DNA of 64,000 bases from Corbicula japonica (Eukaryota; Mollusca; Bivalvia; Venerida; Cyrenidae): the NCBI GenBank assembly GCA_038501625.1, contig JAZAYU010000009.1, positions 7,864,396 to 7,928,395 of the forward strand. Direction: 5' to 3'. The position numbers and the translations under genes were made by a program. The notes beneath the pieces were generated by a model. That model was not told the DNA's origin and searched no databases. It worked only from the letters and a program-made list of their open reading frames with translations. Below, in pieces: positions 34,239 to 46,622 of the stretch. Position 1 is the first letter of the stretch. Each line of letters starts with the position of its first letter.

Positions 34239-35836
34239 AAAAGACAACAAGTTTCTAAATGGTAAGAATAATATATAATCCATCTTGATTTGATGACTGA
34301 GCGATTATGTTCAATATAAAATGGGTCGAGTTAGCCGATTTGTTTTTTGCTGTATTAAAATCTAGCTGTTTCCTGTACCTGATCTGAACTTATCCAGAAT
34401 CAAGGATGCCTCATGTCTTGCTATTTTTAATTTTTGTACATTACAATTTAATATTTAACTGATATGCATGGGACAATCAAAGTTTTCCTATAAAAATCAG
34501 CAAATTTCTTCAGTTTCTTTTGAAAATTATGCTGTTTCTTAAAATTAAAGCAACACGAATCCTTACAGCTGATTCCAAATCCGAGAGAAGTCTCTGGAGT
34601 ACAGAATATATCACAGAGACTTAGCAATAGGAATTGGTAAAAAACAAATTTGTTGGCAAGAGCTGTGACACATAGAAATCCAATAAGTGTCTCTCCGCAT
34701 CCAAGGGTCGGAAATGATTCAATATAAATTGACGACTTGAGAAAAATACAAATATAAATGAATTTTGAGAAAAAAACTGACAAAACCAATACCTGCCAAA
34801 CCAAGAAAACTGAAACTGAAGCTGCTGAAAACCAGACAAAAGCTACTGGTAAGACCTGCCCCCAGTATCATGAAAAATATCGAGTTGAAATTTTAACTAA
34901 ACTCAAAGTGATAATTTTAAAAGTCTGAAGATATACAGCCTTCATGATTGATTTTGGTTTTGAGAATATCTATATTTAATATTTCTAGTTATAAATGCAG
35001 TTTTGAAAATAAGTTCTCAGTTTATTCTGATTTGATTATTTCCAAAATACTGTTAAATACTTCAGTACCTGCTCAACCAGGTTTTCTAGAATATCTCAAC
35101 AAAACTTTGTCATTTTTGAAAAATGTCCATGATAATAAGAAGATCTGATTTGATTTTTATAAAGAATAAGAAGTAAAAAATCAACATTTACTCTGAATTT
35201 TAATAAAAATGTTGAGTTGAAGATTTAAGTTTGTTCATTATATTGTTGGTGATATTGAGGCCTGGTTGAACTTTGCAACTTGATTTAATATAAAACTTGT
35301 TAGGTAGAATCAAATCATGACCAATCAGGTGATTAATCAAGATTGTTGTATTTCTAAGTGATCTATATCACTAGCAGCATTGATCTTGATCACTTAGAAG
35401 CAATACTTCTTAAGATCAATGTCAAAGAGAAGCAGTTTCTCAGACTGGGGGTCGCTAGGATTGTAGAGAACATTATTCACTTACAGAAACACATCTATTT
35501 TTGATGGAAATGTTACAAAGAAGCTTTTCAAGTTGATTTGTTTCGTCAGTCTTTTTATTTATCACGAAAGCCTGAGTCACTGATTGCTAATGAAAGCATA
35601 CAACAGATACAACAATGTTTTTCATGCCTTCGGATAATTCAATTTATAAGAAGGCACTAGCTGAATTTCTGAATCAGACTCTACTTTCAATGAATTATTC
35701 AATATACATACACTAATAAGAGCAGTGCCAAAGATCATATTATTATGCTGGAAACAGAGCCTGCAGTCTAAGAATTAAGTCACAGGGCTGGTTTCATGTC
35801 TTAGATCTTTTTCTACAGTAAATAAAATGGTTTTCT
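34239..35836. other. Spacer with a weak minus-strand ORF
   Basis: A 118-codon minus frame (34448-34804) contains a hydrophobic stretch (LIGFLCVTALANKFVF) and an internal GTAAGG donor at about 34567. Without a start, partner exon or recognised domain it is not called as a gene. Confidence 0.3.
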
Positions 35837-36082
35837 GTTACCCTATACTCCATGGGATATGGCTGTTATCCATGGGTAACAGTGCCAATCATGATCAGCA
35901 GGCACATCTGTGCCATCTGATTAGGATCTACTCTGCTGGATTTTTGTTTTCAGTAGTTATCAGTTATTTCTGACCAAGAAGTAACCAGAGTAGATCCAGA
36001 TCTTAAAGCATGGGACTGCTGGCTGATCTGGATCTTCCCTGGTCACATGTGAGATAAAACCGTAAATAATGAGTAAAGGTTT
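35837..36082. mobile_element. TTAA MITE, 246 bp, diverged
   Basis: GTTACCCTATACTCCATGGG to TGAGTAAAGGTTTA; modules present. Confidence 0.7.
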
Positions 36083-37190
36083 ATTATTGTGGGGTTTCAC
36101 TTTCTTGTTTATCAAACAAGAAATAATTTTTTAATAATACTAAATAAGTTCTTAGTCCCCTCTTTGGATTAGCAATGGATACAATGTTTGGATACTAAAT
36201 GGATAGTCAGTAAAAACTACAACACTTATCACCAACATCACCATGCGCAGTAAAGGCATATCTTCACTGATCTGGCAGAAAACATGCATTAAATTGAGCT
36301 TATTTTCCAAATTAAACACCAACTGTATTAGCTCACTGCCATCTAGTGCAGGAAATTAACTGGTAATTCCAGCAAATTTCCTCGATGATGCTGAATTTCC
36401 CTTGCCTTGTCTATAAACAACAGTTTGGTGGGACAGGAATTATCTTTAATAACTCTGGCATAAATCTGACACTCCCTACTTAATTTCTTACATAAATATT
36501 CCAATCAGCAGATTAATTTATGGCAGACGATTTAGGTGCAATGTGGCAAGTGCTTGTCAAACATACATTTTCTGGAACTCTTAATCTTTTGTTCCCAACT
36601 GCAATTCCTTGGCTTTGACTTTTTAGCAAAAAACATAGTTATTTAAAAAGACATAGTTATTTTAAGAACATAGCTATTTTAATAATTGTAGAGTTCTATG
36701 AGGCACGATGAAAACTGGACTTGTGGCAGTTACTTTGCGATCAGTATAGATCCTAATCAAAAGTGCTGCCTGACATGGTCCAGAAATGATTTAAACTATT
36801 AAAGATGTAATTAGAATGCTTCCCTCACTGAACTGCAACTGGTGTTCACCCTGATCTGAACAGGAAAATGCCAAGGCTGATCTGGGTCTACACATATCAC
36901 ATAGGCCCCAAGACCCAAAATTTTGTCACAGTGAGTCACAATGATTTTTTTTATTATGAAGACAATGCTGTTTCTTTCAATGATCTTCCTATTGTAGTTG
37001 TTTATCAGAAGTGATGAAACTGCTTGCTCTCTACATATCAATGTCACTTCAGTTCTTCACTATCAGAAATTTGACAGCTTAAGCAGTGGAAACCAAGATG
37101 GTTCTGTCAAATCATCACAACAGTCACTAAATGTGCCCCTGGATGTTTGCTTCATCTACCTAGGATTAATGAGATATACTGAAAGTCCAG
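36083..37190. other. Spacer with degenerate MITE pieces
   Basis: 36720-36910 retains CAGTATAGATCCTAATCA and GGCTGATCTGGGTCTACAC, remnants of the TTAA family. An 87-codon plus ORF at 36998 runs into the next MITE and is not credible. Confidence 0.4.
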
Positions 37191-37297
37191 GGCCCAAGAT
37201 CAATAAATTAAGGAGACCAGTCTCAAATCTCAAGCATCTGATTGAGAGGCTTGAGATTTGAGACTGGTCTCCAGATTAAGTTTTATGATCTTCGGCA
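37191..37297. mobile_element. CCAAT-palindrome MITE, 107 bp, centre deleted
   Basis: GGCCCAAGATCAATAAATTA then TCTCAAATCTCAAGCATC and GAGATTTGAGACTGGTCTCC; the central CAGCCAAT box is lost. Confidence 0.75.
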
Positions 37298-37570
37298 CAG
37301 TTCTAGCCTTTTATTAAAGTTTATATTATATGCAACAGCAATTTATATGTAATGCCAAAAGTAAAAAGACTCCTAATAGGATGAAATGTCATATTTCCTA
37401 GTCAAAGGCAAAAATATGTAAATAAAACCCTATGTGAATTAAATTGGTACTTTATTAATTCATTGGCTTTCTTGTATTTTCTTTAAGTTTCAGGTGTATG
37501 ATTATATCAAAAATAAGTTAAAAATATCCAAAGTATTTTTCAACACCCTGAAACAAAGATTGAATAAAAA
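37298..37570. other. Unassigned spacer
   Basis: No feature recognised. Confidence 0.4.
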
Positions 37571-37992
37571 AACAAGGTAAATCTGTGAGCTAATTCTCAC
37601 TATTGATACCCCCGATTTGAGAAATATGACTTTCAAAATGTAATTTGCATTTTTCATATGTATAAAGAGAGTCAAATTTTAAATATTTTCCAAGTTTTAA
37701 CCTATATATAAAATATAAATTTATAAATATATAATTATATCAGTCTGCTGCAAGTTATAGTTGCTTAGAAAACTGCGACAGAAATTGTGCATGTATGTCA
37801 TCTATGTGTGCATGTATGTCATCTATGTGTAAAAATCTAAGTGTTTGGTAAACAGGAAGTAGATGAGCAAGGAGCATAAAATCCCTTTACACCAGATCGG
37901 ACTATTTTATTACAGACGGATGGACAGAAGGACGGACAGACAGACAAGGGTAAAACCGTATACCCCCTACTCTTTAAAGCAGGAGTATAATA
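37571..37992 (+). repeat. Short core-repeat-class element with 5' and 3' hairpins
   Basis: Starts ACAAGGTAAATCTGTGAG with stem GTGAG/CTCAC (37585-37600), then GATACCCCCG. GGAC/ACAGAC run at 37916-37945 and 3' hairpin GTATACCCCCTACTC...GGAGTATAA. A 22-bp tandem pair GCATGTATGTCATCTATGTG lies at 37789-37832. Confidence 0.65.
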
Positions 37993-38091
37993 CAGTATTT
38001 TTATATATAACTGTAGCTGCAAATTACACCCAAGAGGGCCGTGCTTGCTGGTAAATGGAATTGGTGTTCTTGCAAAGCAATTCTGAGTCAC

Positions 38092-38167
38092 CTTAAGCTG
38101 AGCAACAAGTCTGCGTGCATTGCCTTCCGTAATTGTAAGGAAAATCAATCCAACAGGAATGAAATGC
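38092..38167 (-). CDS. Candidate minus-strand exon
   Basis: Acceptor TTTGATTGTAG|GCATTTC and donor CTTAAG|GTGACT bound 76 nt reading HFIPVGLIFLTITEGNARRL then VAQLK, ending in phase 0. That is compatible with the candidate exon at 20250. The open frame continues past the donor, and an alternative acceptor 18 nt upstream is also open. Family unknown. Confidence 0.3.
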
Positions 38168-38330
38168 CTACAATCAAATAAGAACCTGACATGTTAATCC
38201 TCCACTGCAATTTAATAGAACCATTTCCAGAAGAATTACTCTTTTAGTAAACCATCATTAAATCAAATGGAAATGACATGTTCAAGAAAGGAATGGCTGA
38301 AAGACATGTGTTTACAATCAGTGCTGAAGA

Positions 38331-38466
38331 TTATAAAACTGAGATTTGAAACCAGTCTCAAATCTCAAGCATCTGATTGGCTGAAATGGGGACCAGTTGC
38401 CATTTCAGCCAATCAGATCCTTGAGATTTGAGACTAGTTTCCATTCTCAGTTTTATTATCTTGGGT
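38331..38466. mobile_element. CCAAT-palindrome MITE, 136 bp
   Basis: GTGCTGAAGATTATAAAACT to CTCAGTTTTATTATCTTGGG; both CCAAT boxes present. Confidence 0.85.
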
Positions 38467-40105
38467 CCTACTCTTTGTGGAATTCAAGTTGAATGTTTGT
38501 TTCCCATTTCTATTAATCCTTTTTCAAGATACAGTCAAACAGGTTTTGATAGAAAATAAATTACAGAAAGATAGTATGTCTATCAGTAAAATAATTTTCT
38601 CTGAGAACATAAGAACTATTTTTTCGGGAGTGGGAACATTAGTTCTATTGATGCTCAGGATAAGTTAGGTTATTTATGCAATATATTTTCCATGCAATGA
38701 TAATGTCTAAGGTGATTTGTCTGGCAGTATAAACACGATTCTATCTTGTCATATGATGTTTCCAACCTGGCCGCCCTGAGAAATCTGTCAGCGACAGAAT
38801 CCCATAATAATCCCATCACAACCCTTGCAAGCCAAACAGCCGTAAATCTGCACATTTCTTACAGAGACCTTGCGTTTTTTGTACTAATTGGAAAAAGAAG
38901 TGTTTCTGCAGTCTATAGGATTCTACTTATTGCTTTTAGAGCTGTCATTTCTAAAGCAAGACAGAAAGTTTTATGCAAATGGGAAAATCTGAGATTAACC
39001 AAAATCATCAGAAAATTGCTTGAGCTGTTGGTTTTTTTGTAATTCGCACATGATTTCAGTCAAGCAACCTTATTTCAGAGAAAAAGATACTAAAATACAT
39101 TTAAATAAAATTCTGTTGTTTTTTTTGTATTTTGCACAAGACTATGTCAAGAAACCTTATTTCAGAGAAAAAGATACATACATTTAAATAAAATGCTGTT
39201 TCTTTGTACTTTGCATAAGACTCAGTCAAGCAACTATTATTTCAGAGAAAAAGATACTAAATTAAAATGTACAATTAAATAAAATGCTTTCTATAAGCGG
39301 AGAGAAATGATGACGATCATATTGATCTACATTAGTGCTCAGATCAGAGATATATCACAAGCACTTAAATAATTAATATTTTTTGTTATCTATCAATTCA
39401 TACGGGCATTTTATTAGCTTATGACGTAAACAATTCCGCACCATAGTACAAAAACAGTTTATCACCTTCACATTTCGAAGGTACTCATACCAACGGGCAA
39501 TTCTGCATTTAGGTGAAAAATTGTTCTTCTGTTTATGGGGTTCATGGTAACGCAACTAAAAACTATGGCTAAACGTTGCTGTTGCTGTTAAGTTACCACA
39601 CACCATTTTTTTCACCAGTATGTGTGTAAGAACATGTGCATTTAGAGCCAGATGCTGACAATGCAATTTATTGCAGTCGCGCAGCAAATGAGACAACTGT
39701 TACTTTTTATACATTCTTTACTTGGCACTGTTTAAATGTCGGCTCTTAAAATATTTCCCTGCATTTTTCAGGCTGACGTTTTTCTAAATCCCGAAATTCC
39801 CAAAGATTTCTTGTTTTACTTGGTTTCTTTATCACCTACTTTCAGAAATCTTCAAGCAAAGTAAATCTTTTCTTGGAAAGATACAAAAAATGGACGCAAG
39901 CAATCTGCCATGTATATCATTTTGTGAGTAAATACGGAAATTAATATCGTTTTAGGAAGCATGATTGACGGCACGCATTATGTGGTTAACTTATATCACG
40001 GAATAGATTCAAGAAGCCAGAATATTGGTCTATAATGTTCTGACAGTGTATTTTAAAACAAAGCTAACAATTTTATAAAAGTTTTAGCTTAATATGGCCC
40101 AATCT
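38467..40105. other. Spacer with a three-copy 93-bp tandem repeat
   Basis: 39033-39290: CTTATTTCAGAGAAAAAGAT recurs three times with TACATTTAAATAAAAT after each. No gene is otherwise supported except the tentative 37-nt exon at 39466. Confidence 0.5.
39466..39502 (-). CDS. Candidate 37-nt micro-exon
   Basis: Minus strand: strong acceptor TTTTTCACCTAAATGCAG, donor GTGAAG|GTGATA, reading IARWYEYLRNVK after one incoming base. It is phase-compatible with the candidate at 41542-41598 (AG plus A gives Arg). Short, so chance remains likely. Confidence 0.25.
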
Positions 40106-40254
40106 GAGCTGAAGATTATAAAACTGAGATTTGAAACCAGTCTCAAATCTCAAGCATCTGATTAGCTAAAATGGAAACGAGTCTCCATTTCAGCCAATCA
40201 GACCCTTGAGATTTGAAGACTGGTTTCCAATCTCAGTTTCATAATCTTGGGGCC
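40106..40254. mobile_element. CCAAT-palindrome MITE, 149 bp
   Basis: GAGCTGAAGATTATAAAACT to CAGTTTCATAATCTTGGGGC. Confidence 0.8.
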
Positions 40255-40555
40255 AGTGGTAAAGTAAGTCTAGGAGGGATACAACAGGTTTTACAAAACA
40301 AAAGTGTTATCAAAGTTATTTATTTTGTTAACATTGATATGCATTATTTCTAATGAGTAACACAATACATCATCCTTTTCTTTAATAAATTGTGCAGAAT
40401 TCCTAAAATGTGCTGTTTAAGCTGCTTTCGTTATAAGAAATCAAAATGATTATGAGATATAATTATGTTCATAACTTTTAAAAATGTCTTAGACTTTAAA
40501 ATATAACTGCATTCGTATTAGAACATCCTTTGTATAACAATAGCAATGACATATC

Positions 40556-40685
40556 GGCCCAAGATCATAAAACTAAGTCTGGAGACCAGTCTCAAATCTC
40601 AAGCATCTGATTGGCTAAAATGGGACCAGTTGCTTGAGATTTCAGACTGGTCTCCGGATTTAGTTTGCCTTGATGATCTTAGGCA
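40556..40685. mobile_element. CCAAT-palindrome MITE, 130 bp
   Basis: GGCCCAAGATCATAAAACTA to TGATGATCTTAGGC; right CCAAT box deleted. Confidence 0.75.
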
Positions 40686-42323
40686 ATGGATTGCTGGAAG
40701 TCTTCTAAATAATTTAGAAGAATTATTCAAGACAAGTTTCTCAATATATTCACAATATAATTAAACATTTTAAAAATATTAGAATCACACTCATAAGCAT
40801 ATTAAATGTTGTATATAACCATTATAACACATGAATAAATTTTATAACTATCATTTTTCATATTCAGGGATCATGTAAGGAAGAATAAATTGTGATTGAC
40901 AAGGCATCCCATGATAATCAGGCATTATTAAAATTTAAATACAGAAAAATGCTTGATTTATGGCAGAGGATCAATTAGCAAATCACAAGATGCATATGGC
41001 TCTCAAATAAAATGCAATTATCAATTAAATCTAAAAAATTTGCATCTGATCAAGCAAAACAGTTGTTAATGAAATGAAAAGAAAGGAAACTCAATTATAT
41101 TTCATCAAGCCATCATGCATTTGGTAAACATTATAGTTATCAGATGAAATGTCAGTCTATCTCAAACTTATTTGAAATTACCAATTTCCTTTTCTATTCA
41201 CGATCAATTTTAACCTATTTTTTAATGAAAAGCAATTTACACAGTTTCATTACACTTCATCAAAACAAGCAAGGCATGTGTAATCTTGATAATTTTTCGC
41301 TTTATCTTTCTTTAAAAAGTGAGCTGTCAATCAGTTCAGTGATTTACAACCATGTATCAATGTATTGTATGATGAAAAGTTGACAAGGAGCCTCGAGCTA
41401 TTGTATAGTTTTTAACTGGCGCCACCGATACACTTAACCGCCTATACCACTATACCATAGTGTACATGCTCCATTATTTGTTAAACATTAGTTTTGTAGT
41501 GTACTATCTTAATACAACACCGATACAAAAAGGAGTTTTACCTTTGAAGATAAACTTCAAAAATTGAAGAGGTGCACAATAAAGAAGAGTGGTGTAAACT
41601 GTTAATGATATCAATAATGGGAAATATTAGGAAATATGTTGAATAATTCTTCAACTTAAAACTAAAAAAAAACGGATTATCAAACTGAAGGTAACTAGCT
41701 AGATCTTTGTATTTTACAGTTTTAATTCATGTCATACTCAGTATAGTGTATACTGTAACTTAAAGAATTTTTATTTAATTTACATTTTATATTTAATAAA
41801 GATAAGCTTTATGGGTAATACTGACAATGCAAATGATATAAAATGTCATAAAATGATTTTTGACAGTTAATGAAAGTTTATACATTTGATCTTAACGGAT
41901 TACCTTGATAACTTCTAAATAAAATGTCAAGAAAATGTAATTTATCAATTCTACAGTAACCTATCTAAATTTGAAATTAAGAGGAAAATGAAGTCAAGAT
42001 TTCTTTGGGAAATATCAAAAGAAATAAAGTTCATCAATCAAAATAAGACTTCTTTAATGACAACAATTCTAGAAAATCTACGCCATGCTGATTTTTAATG
42101 TTAATTATATTTTGCAAATAATTTAATACACCAACAGAAGTTGGTAAGCTGATGACATGAAGCATTAAGAAGAGGATCTCTGAAATATTTACTAAGAACT
42201 TTTATTCTTTTTTTTAAACATTTTCTTTTACATTTAATAACTGCAATAACAGTTTTTGACAAATTTATAACACTTTCTATGACATTGTATTGAATGACCC
42301 CCACTTAAAAGATCAATAACCCC
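40686..42323. other. AT-rich spacer
   Basis: No recognised repeats. Contains the tentative minus-strand exon at 41542-41598. Confidence 0.4.
41542..41598 (-). CDS. Candidate minus-strand exon (57 nt)
   Basis: Acceptor CATTAACAG|TTTACAC and donor TTCAAAG|GTAAAA. After one incoming base it reads LHHSSLLCTSSIFEVYLQ and passes AG onward. Reported only because both splice sites and phase to 39502 fit. Confidence 0.22.
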
Positions 42324-42550
42324 TTAACCCTTTCCTCCATATAAATGTCTTTATGGCATGGGCGAACAGTGTTGATACAGATCTGCTGCCATCTGGTCAG
42401 GATCTGCACTGTTCGCTATTTGATTTGTTAGGTTATTTCTGACCAAAATGCGACCAGTGCAGATCTAAGACGGCTCTGATGTGCCAATTGATCTGGATCT
42501 ACACTGGTTGCACATGCATAAAAATGTGTATATATGAAGGAATGGGTTAA
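42324..42550. mobile_element. TTAA MITE, 227 bp
   Basis: TTAACCCTTTCCTCCATATA to GAAGGAATGGGTTAA; both half-palindromes recognisable. Confidence 0.85.
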
Positions 42551-42940
42551 AATAACTTCTGTATTTCCATTAGTGTAGACTGGGATCCAGATTAGGGTCT
42601 ACATGGGCAGTTATTCACTAAAATACCACTTTGAACTATGAATGAACTATTCAAATCACAAATACAGGGGGTATGTAAGGGCTAAGAAGATTTATGATGG
42701 GAGTTAGAGACATCACATAAGATGCAGTTCCCATGGATGTAACAAGCTCTGTTTTACTTTTCAAGTCTTGTATTCAGACACTCTGACTCTTTCTCTCTAA
42801 CATTCAAACAACTACAAACAAAATTATCTTTAATGACAATCAAGTACAGTCTCTCACTCCATTAAACAACTTGATGCTGTTTGCTATGAAAGTCACTTAA
42901 AACAACCTGATGCTTTCTGTATTAAAGTCACTTATTTCCA

Positions 42941-43165
42941 TTAACCCTTAACTCTTTAAATACATGTTTAACTTGTGTGTGACCAGTGTAGATCCAGATC
43001 TGTTGGCACATCTGCACTGTTTGCTTTATGGACAGAAATAACCTTGTAAATCAAAAAGTGAACAGTACAGATCCTGATCAGATGGAAGGGATGTGCCGGC
43101 TGATCTGGATCTACTATGTTCAGCCATGCCATAAAGGCGTATATAATTATGGAGGAAAGAGTTAA
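42941..43165. mobile_element. TTAA MITE, 225 bp
   Basis: TTAACCCTTAACTC to GGAGGAAAGAGTTAA. Confidence 0.8.
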
Positions 43166-43387
43166 AACATCTTGATGCTTTATTCTATTAAAGCCACTTA
43201 CAACCACTAATAGTGTCAAGCAACAAATGAATAAAAATGAGAAACATAAGAGATTTTTGAGCCTTTTATTCATCCTTACAGAAAAATTTACATACTTTGA
43301 AGAGACCATAAATTAGACTTTCAAACCTTTTGATGTTTGAGTAAAAAAATAACCAAAAAACTTTGACTTATACAAGGGTTCAGTCAC

Positions 43388-43546
43388 CTAACCCCTTGCT
43401 CCATATATACACCTTTAAGCTCCATATATACACATTTAATTAATGTGTGTGCCAACAGTGTAGATCCAGATCAGTGGAAGTGCTGGTTGATCTGGATCTA
43501 CACTGTTGGCTCGTGCCAGATTGGTGTATATGTTGAGGAAAGAGTT
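43388..43546. mobile_element. TTAA MITE deletion derivative, 159 bp
   Basis: CTAACCCCTTGCTCCATATA; left tip partly duplicated (GCTCCATATATACAC twice); GTGTAGATCCAGATCAG then GTTGATCTGGATCTACAC with the centre lost. Confidence 0.75.
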
Positions 43547-43549
43547 CTG

Positions 43550-43695
43550 TGCCCAAGGTTATAAAACTGAGCATGGAAACCAGTCTCAAATCTCAAGCAT
43601 CTGATTGGCTGAAATGGCGACCAGTCGCCATTTCAGCCAATCAGATGCTTGAAATTTGAGACTGGTTTCCAAACTCAGCTTTATAACCTTCAGGC
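43550..43695. mobile_element. CCAAT-palindrome MITE, 146 bp, near-perfect
   Basis: GCCCAAGGTTATAAAACTGA to CTTTATAACCTTCAGGC. The two ~70-bp arms are almost fully complementary and meet at GGCGACCAGTCGCC. Confidence 0.9.
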
Positions 43696-44020
43696 CAGAT
43701 ACTTTAAACTGACACTGATGATGGCTTCCAATCTGAAGCAGATGATTGGCTAACAAAGATCTTATTCTCAAAGCTAACAAACAAGATTTACAAGATGGTT
43801 TCCATTTTCACTTTATGATCATGATTCCTAGTGCATTGATTCTATAGGCTACAGCCGTTACTTTATTGGAATTTCACAAAAGCATCAATAATGATCACAT
43901 AATAACACATTATGGCACCCAACAATTTTCACATCAGAGATTCTTGGTATTGCTAACGATCTATGGGTGTGATGGTAAGATGGTATGGTCTGTCTTGGAA
44001 AAAAAGATTCACAGATAGGT

Positions 44021-44189
44021 TTAACCCTTTACTCCGCATACACAGGTTTTATCTCGAGTGCAAAGTGTAGATCCAGATCAGTTGGCACATCCATGCAATC
44101 TGATCAGCATCTACATTGGTTGCTTCTTAGCCAGTCAGATGCTTGAGATTTGAGACTGGTCTCCAGATTTAGTTGTATGATCTTGGGCA
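44021..44189. mobile_element. TTAA MITE left half fused to CCAAT-palindrome right half
   Basis: 44021-44130 is TTAACCCTTTACTCC through CAGCATCTACATTGG. At 44131 it switches directly to CCAGTCAGATGCTTGAGATT and ends TATGATCTTGGGCA. It is a breakpoint hybrid of the two families. Confidence 0.75.
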
Positions 44190-44872
44190 CAGTTGTCAGT
44201 AAAAACTTAGAAAATGACTAGACGGACTAATCACTCAGAAAGTTACTAATAAACTTGACTCTGATTACAACTACAACTAATGGATTGTTGTAGACAGTTA
44301 ATAGTTACTAATCATTGCCGCCGTCAGTTACTGTCTATGCCAATTCTTCTACTACTTGACAAAACATAAACAATGGTTGTATGCACATTGCAAACTGGTA
44401 ATGAAACTGATTTGGCAGAATAAAGCAAAACAGAAGCTGGTATGAGAATGGACCAAAGTAATGAAACTGAAAACAAATTAAATTCAATTTAAGAGGAGTA
44501 AAGTTGTTGAACTATTACGATGAAATTTGTTCAGTATATTTGGATGAACTCAGCAGCTATCTGCAGGTAGTATTGTTCAGCAATTTTCCTGTACTTATTA
44601 CTCATCAGGAAAACACTGCAATATGAAATTTGTAAAACTTTCATTGAGTAACTCTAAATAAATTAACTTGTCCGTCACATGACTGTCAAGTCATCAATGG
44701 CTTAATATACTTTTACAAGTTTGACAGAATTTACATATTATCACATAATTATGTTAGGTAAAGAAAGCTCTGACAATCAAGTTTATAGTTCAATCCCAGT
44801 AATGATGTGAATAGAGCCTTCACAAGGCCACCATCTTTCACTTCGAACCATATGAACTTGACAGATTGTTGT

Positions 44873-45097
44873 TCTATCCCTTTCCTCCATATATATCCCT
44901 TTATGGCGTGGGCAAACAGTGTAGATCCAGATCAGCCAGCACATAGGATCTACAGTGTGCTTTTTTATTTATTGGGTTATTTCTGACCAAAACGCCAACA
45001 ATGCAGATCCTGATCAGATGACACGGATGTGTCTAGTGATCTGAATCTACACTATTCGCCCACGCAATAAAGGTGTATCTATGGAGTAAGGGGTTAA
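44873..45097. mobile_element. TTAA MITE, 225 bp
   Basis: TCTATCCCTTTCCTCCATAT to GGAGTAAGGGGTTAA. Confidence 0.8.
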
Positions 45098-45540
45098 AGG
45101 TCAATGTCAGCCAAAACTTGTGATGTCAGTGAAGTTTAATTTACCTCTTCAGTGCTTAGCATAACTTATTTTTAATTTATAACCAGTGTTATATGCAAAA
45201 GATCAGATGAGCAAGTGGATCTGCAGTCAGATCAGGATCTACATCATTTGCTATTCAGAAATTTAATTTCTGCGAAACACTGCTGACTGGTTCATATTAA
45301 AACAAAGTGAGCCATTACTCATTCAGCAGAATTAAGGTTCAATACAATCTATTCAATGCTGATAAAAATAATAATTTAACTAAAGTGTCATACACCAGAT
45401 TTCACGAAACCCTTCCTTTGACATGACTAATAAAGAATTAACTCTTTTTACAAATAGTGATTATGACGTAAGACATCTTTGCACAAGTCAAGTCCTTAAG
45501 TACCGTTTTTATTAATTGAACAGGTTAAAATTATTACAAC
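45098..45540. other. Spacer with MITE fragment
   Basis: 45205-45255 keeps GATCTGCAGTCAGATCAGG, a TTAA-family fragment; otherwise nothing. Confidence 0.4.
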
Positions 45541-45594
45541 ATCAATCAGCAAAAATAAAATAGTCGTCAACTTCGGCAGTAGACTTTGTGTCCA

Positions 45595-45894
45595 TTATTT
45601 TGTTGTAAATATTGATACAAGCCCTTTTACACTGATAATCAACCAATGTTTGATCAAGATTTTTCTGGCAGTAATTTGTGCATTAATATAAAATTCTGGA
45701 CCGTAATTCATCATTTTGACATTAGGTACAAAGCTTATTAGAACAGTGATGATAAAAAATGCAATAACAATCTTGTTTGCAAAGTCCTTAGATGACGTGT
45801 ACATGTAAAACACGAGTTTTGTCCCGACTTTTCGGCTACGTTTCAAGTAATGAAACAAGAAAAGAACACGAAAACAAGGCGTAAGATCTGGTAT
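45595..45894 (-). other. Minus-strand open frame with a membrane-anchor-like segment
   Basis: The frame is open from a possible acceptor CATCATTAG (about 45895) to a stop at 45595. The first ATG is at 45804 (weak context). Residues after it include KDFANKIVIAFFIITVLISF, a basic-flanked hydrophobic helix as in a type II anchor. The local CpG content is raised. No catalytic domain or partner exon is seen, so this may be a first exon or chance. Confidence 0.22.
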
Positions 45895-45897
45895 CTA

Positions 45898-46396
45898 ATG
45901 ATGTTTTGTTTACAAGCTTTCACCAAAAAATGAAATCTCATTTTAAGAAGAGCATTCAAAACAGGAAGACAGCATTTTTAAGCTCAAGGTAATATGATCT
46001 ATTTTGATGAATTTGAAAACACTTTGAACCTAATTTTTCTTTAAGTGTTTGACTTAAAAAACTTTTTTTTAAGTTTGAATAATATCTGTTAGAAAATTTA
46101 CTCATTAAACATAAAAAGGTTGTTTAAGGGGCACCAATAGTTGTTCCTTATGATGTTTGTTTTAATGTTAAAGTTGTAGATAAACAATTAATGTCTGTCA
46201 ATGTCTCATTTATTGACAATTAGTAATTTATTTCTAAATTAACAAGATCTAGGTAGCTGTTTGCAGGAGGAAAATCATCCGTTCCCTGCTAGCAATTTTC
46301 AGGCTTATGTGACACCTGGGTACACTTTTTTGCATTGACAGACTTAACCCACCACCTTGATTGGGAATTGTAACTGAAATAGACTTATTTATATAC
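45898..46396. other. Unassigned spacer
   Basis: No feature recognised. Confidence 0.4.
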
Positions 46397-46622
46397 TCAA
46401 CTCTTTACTCCATGGGACATGGCCAATATCCATGGAGGAACAGTGTAGATCCAGATCAGCCATCTGATCAGGATTTACACTGTTCATTTTTTTATATTCA
46501 TTATGTCATTTTAGCCCAACAAGTGTAGATCATGATGAGAAAGCACAGATGTGCTAGATGATCTTGATCTACACTGTTCCCACATGCAATTAAACAGATA
46601 TATATTGGGTAAAAGATAAATT
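46397..46622. mobile_element. TTAA MITE, diverged
   Basis: CTCAACTCTTTACTCCATGG to GGGTAAAAGATAAATTA; four modules decayed. Confidence 0.65.

Noticed and set aside
34448..34839. 118-codon and overlapping 72-codon minus ORFs
   Set aside because: AT-rich frames, no initiation context, and two frames compete; no domain recognised.
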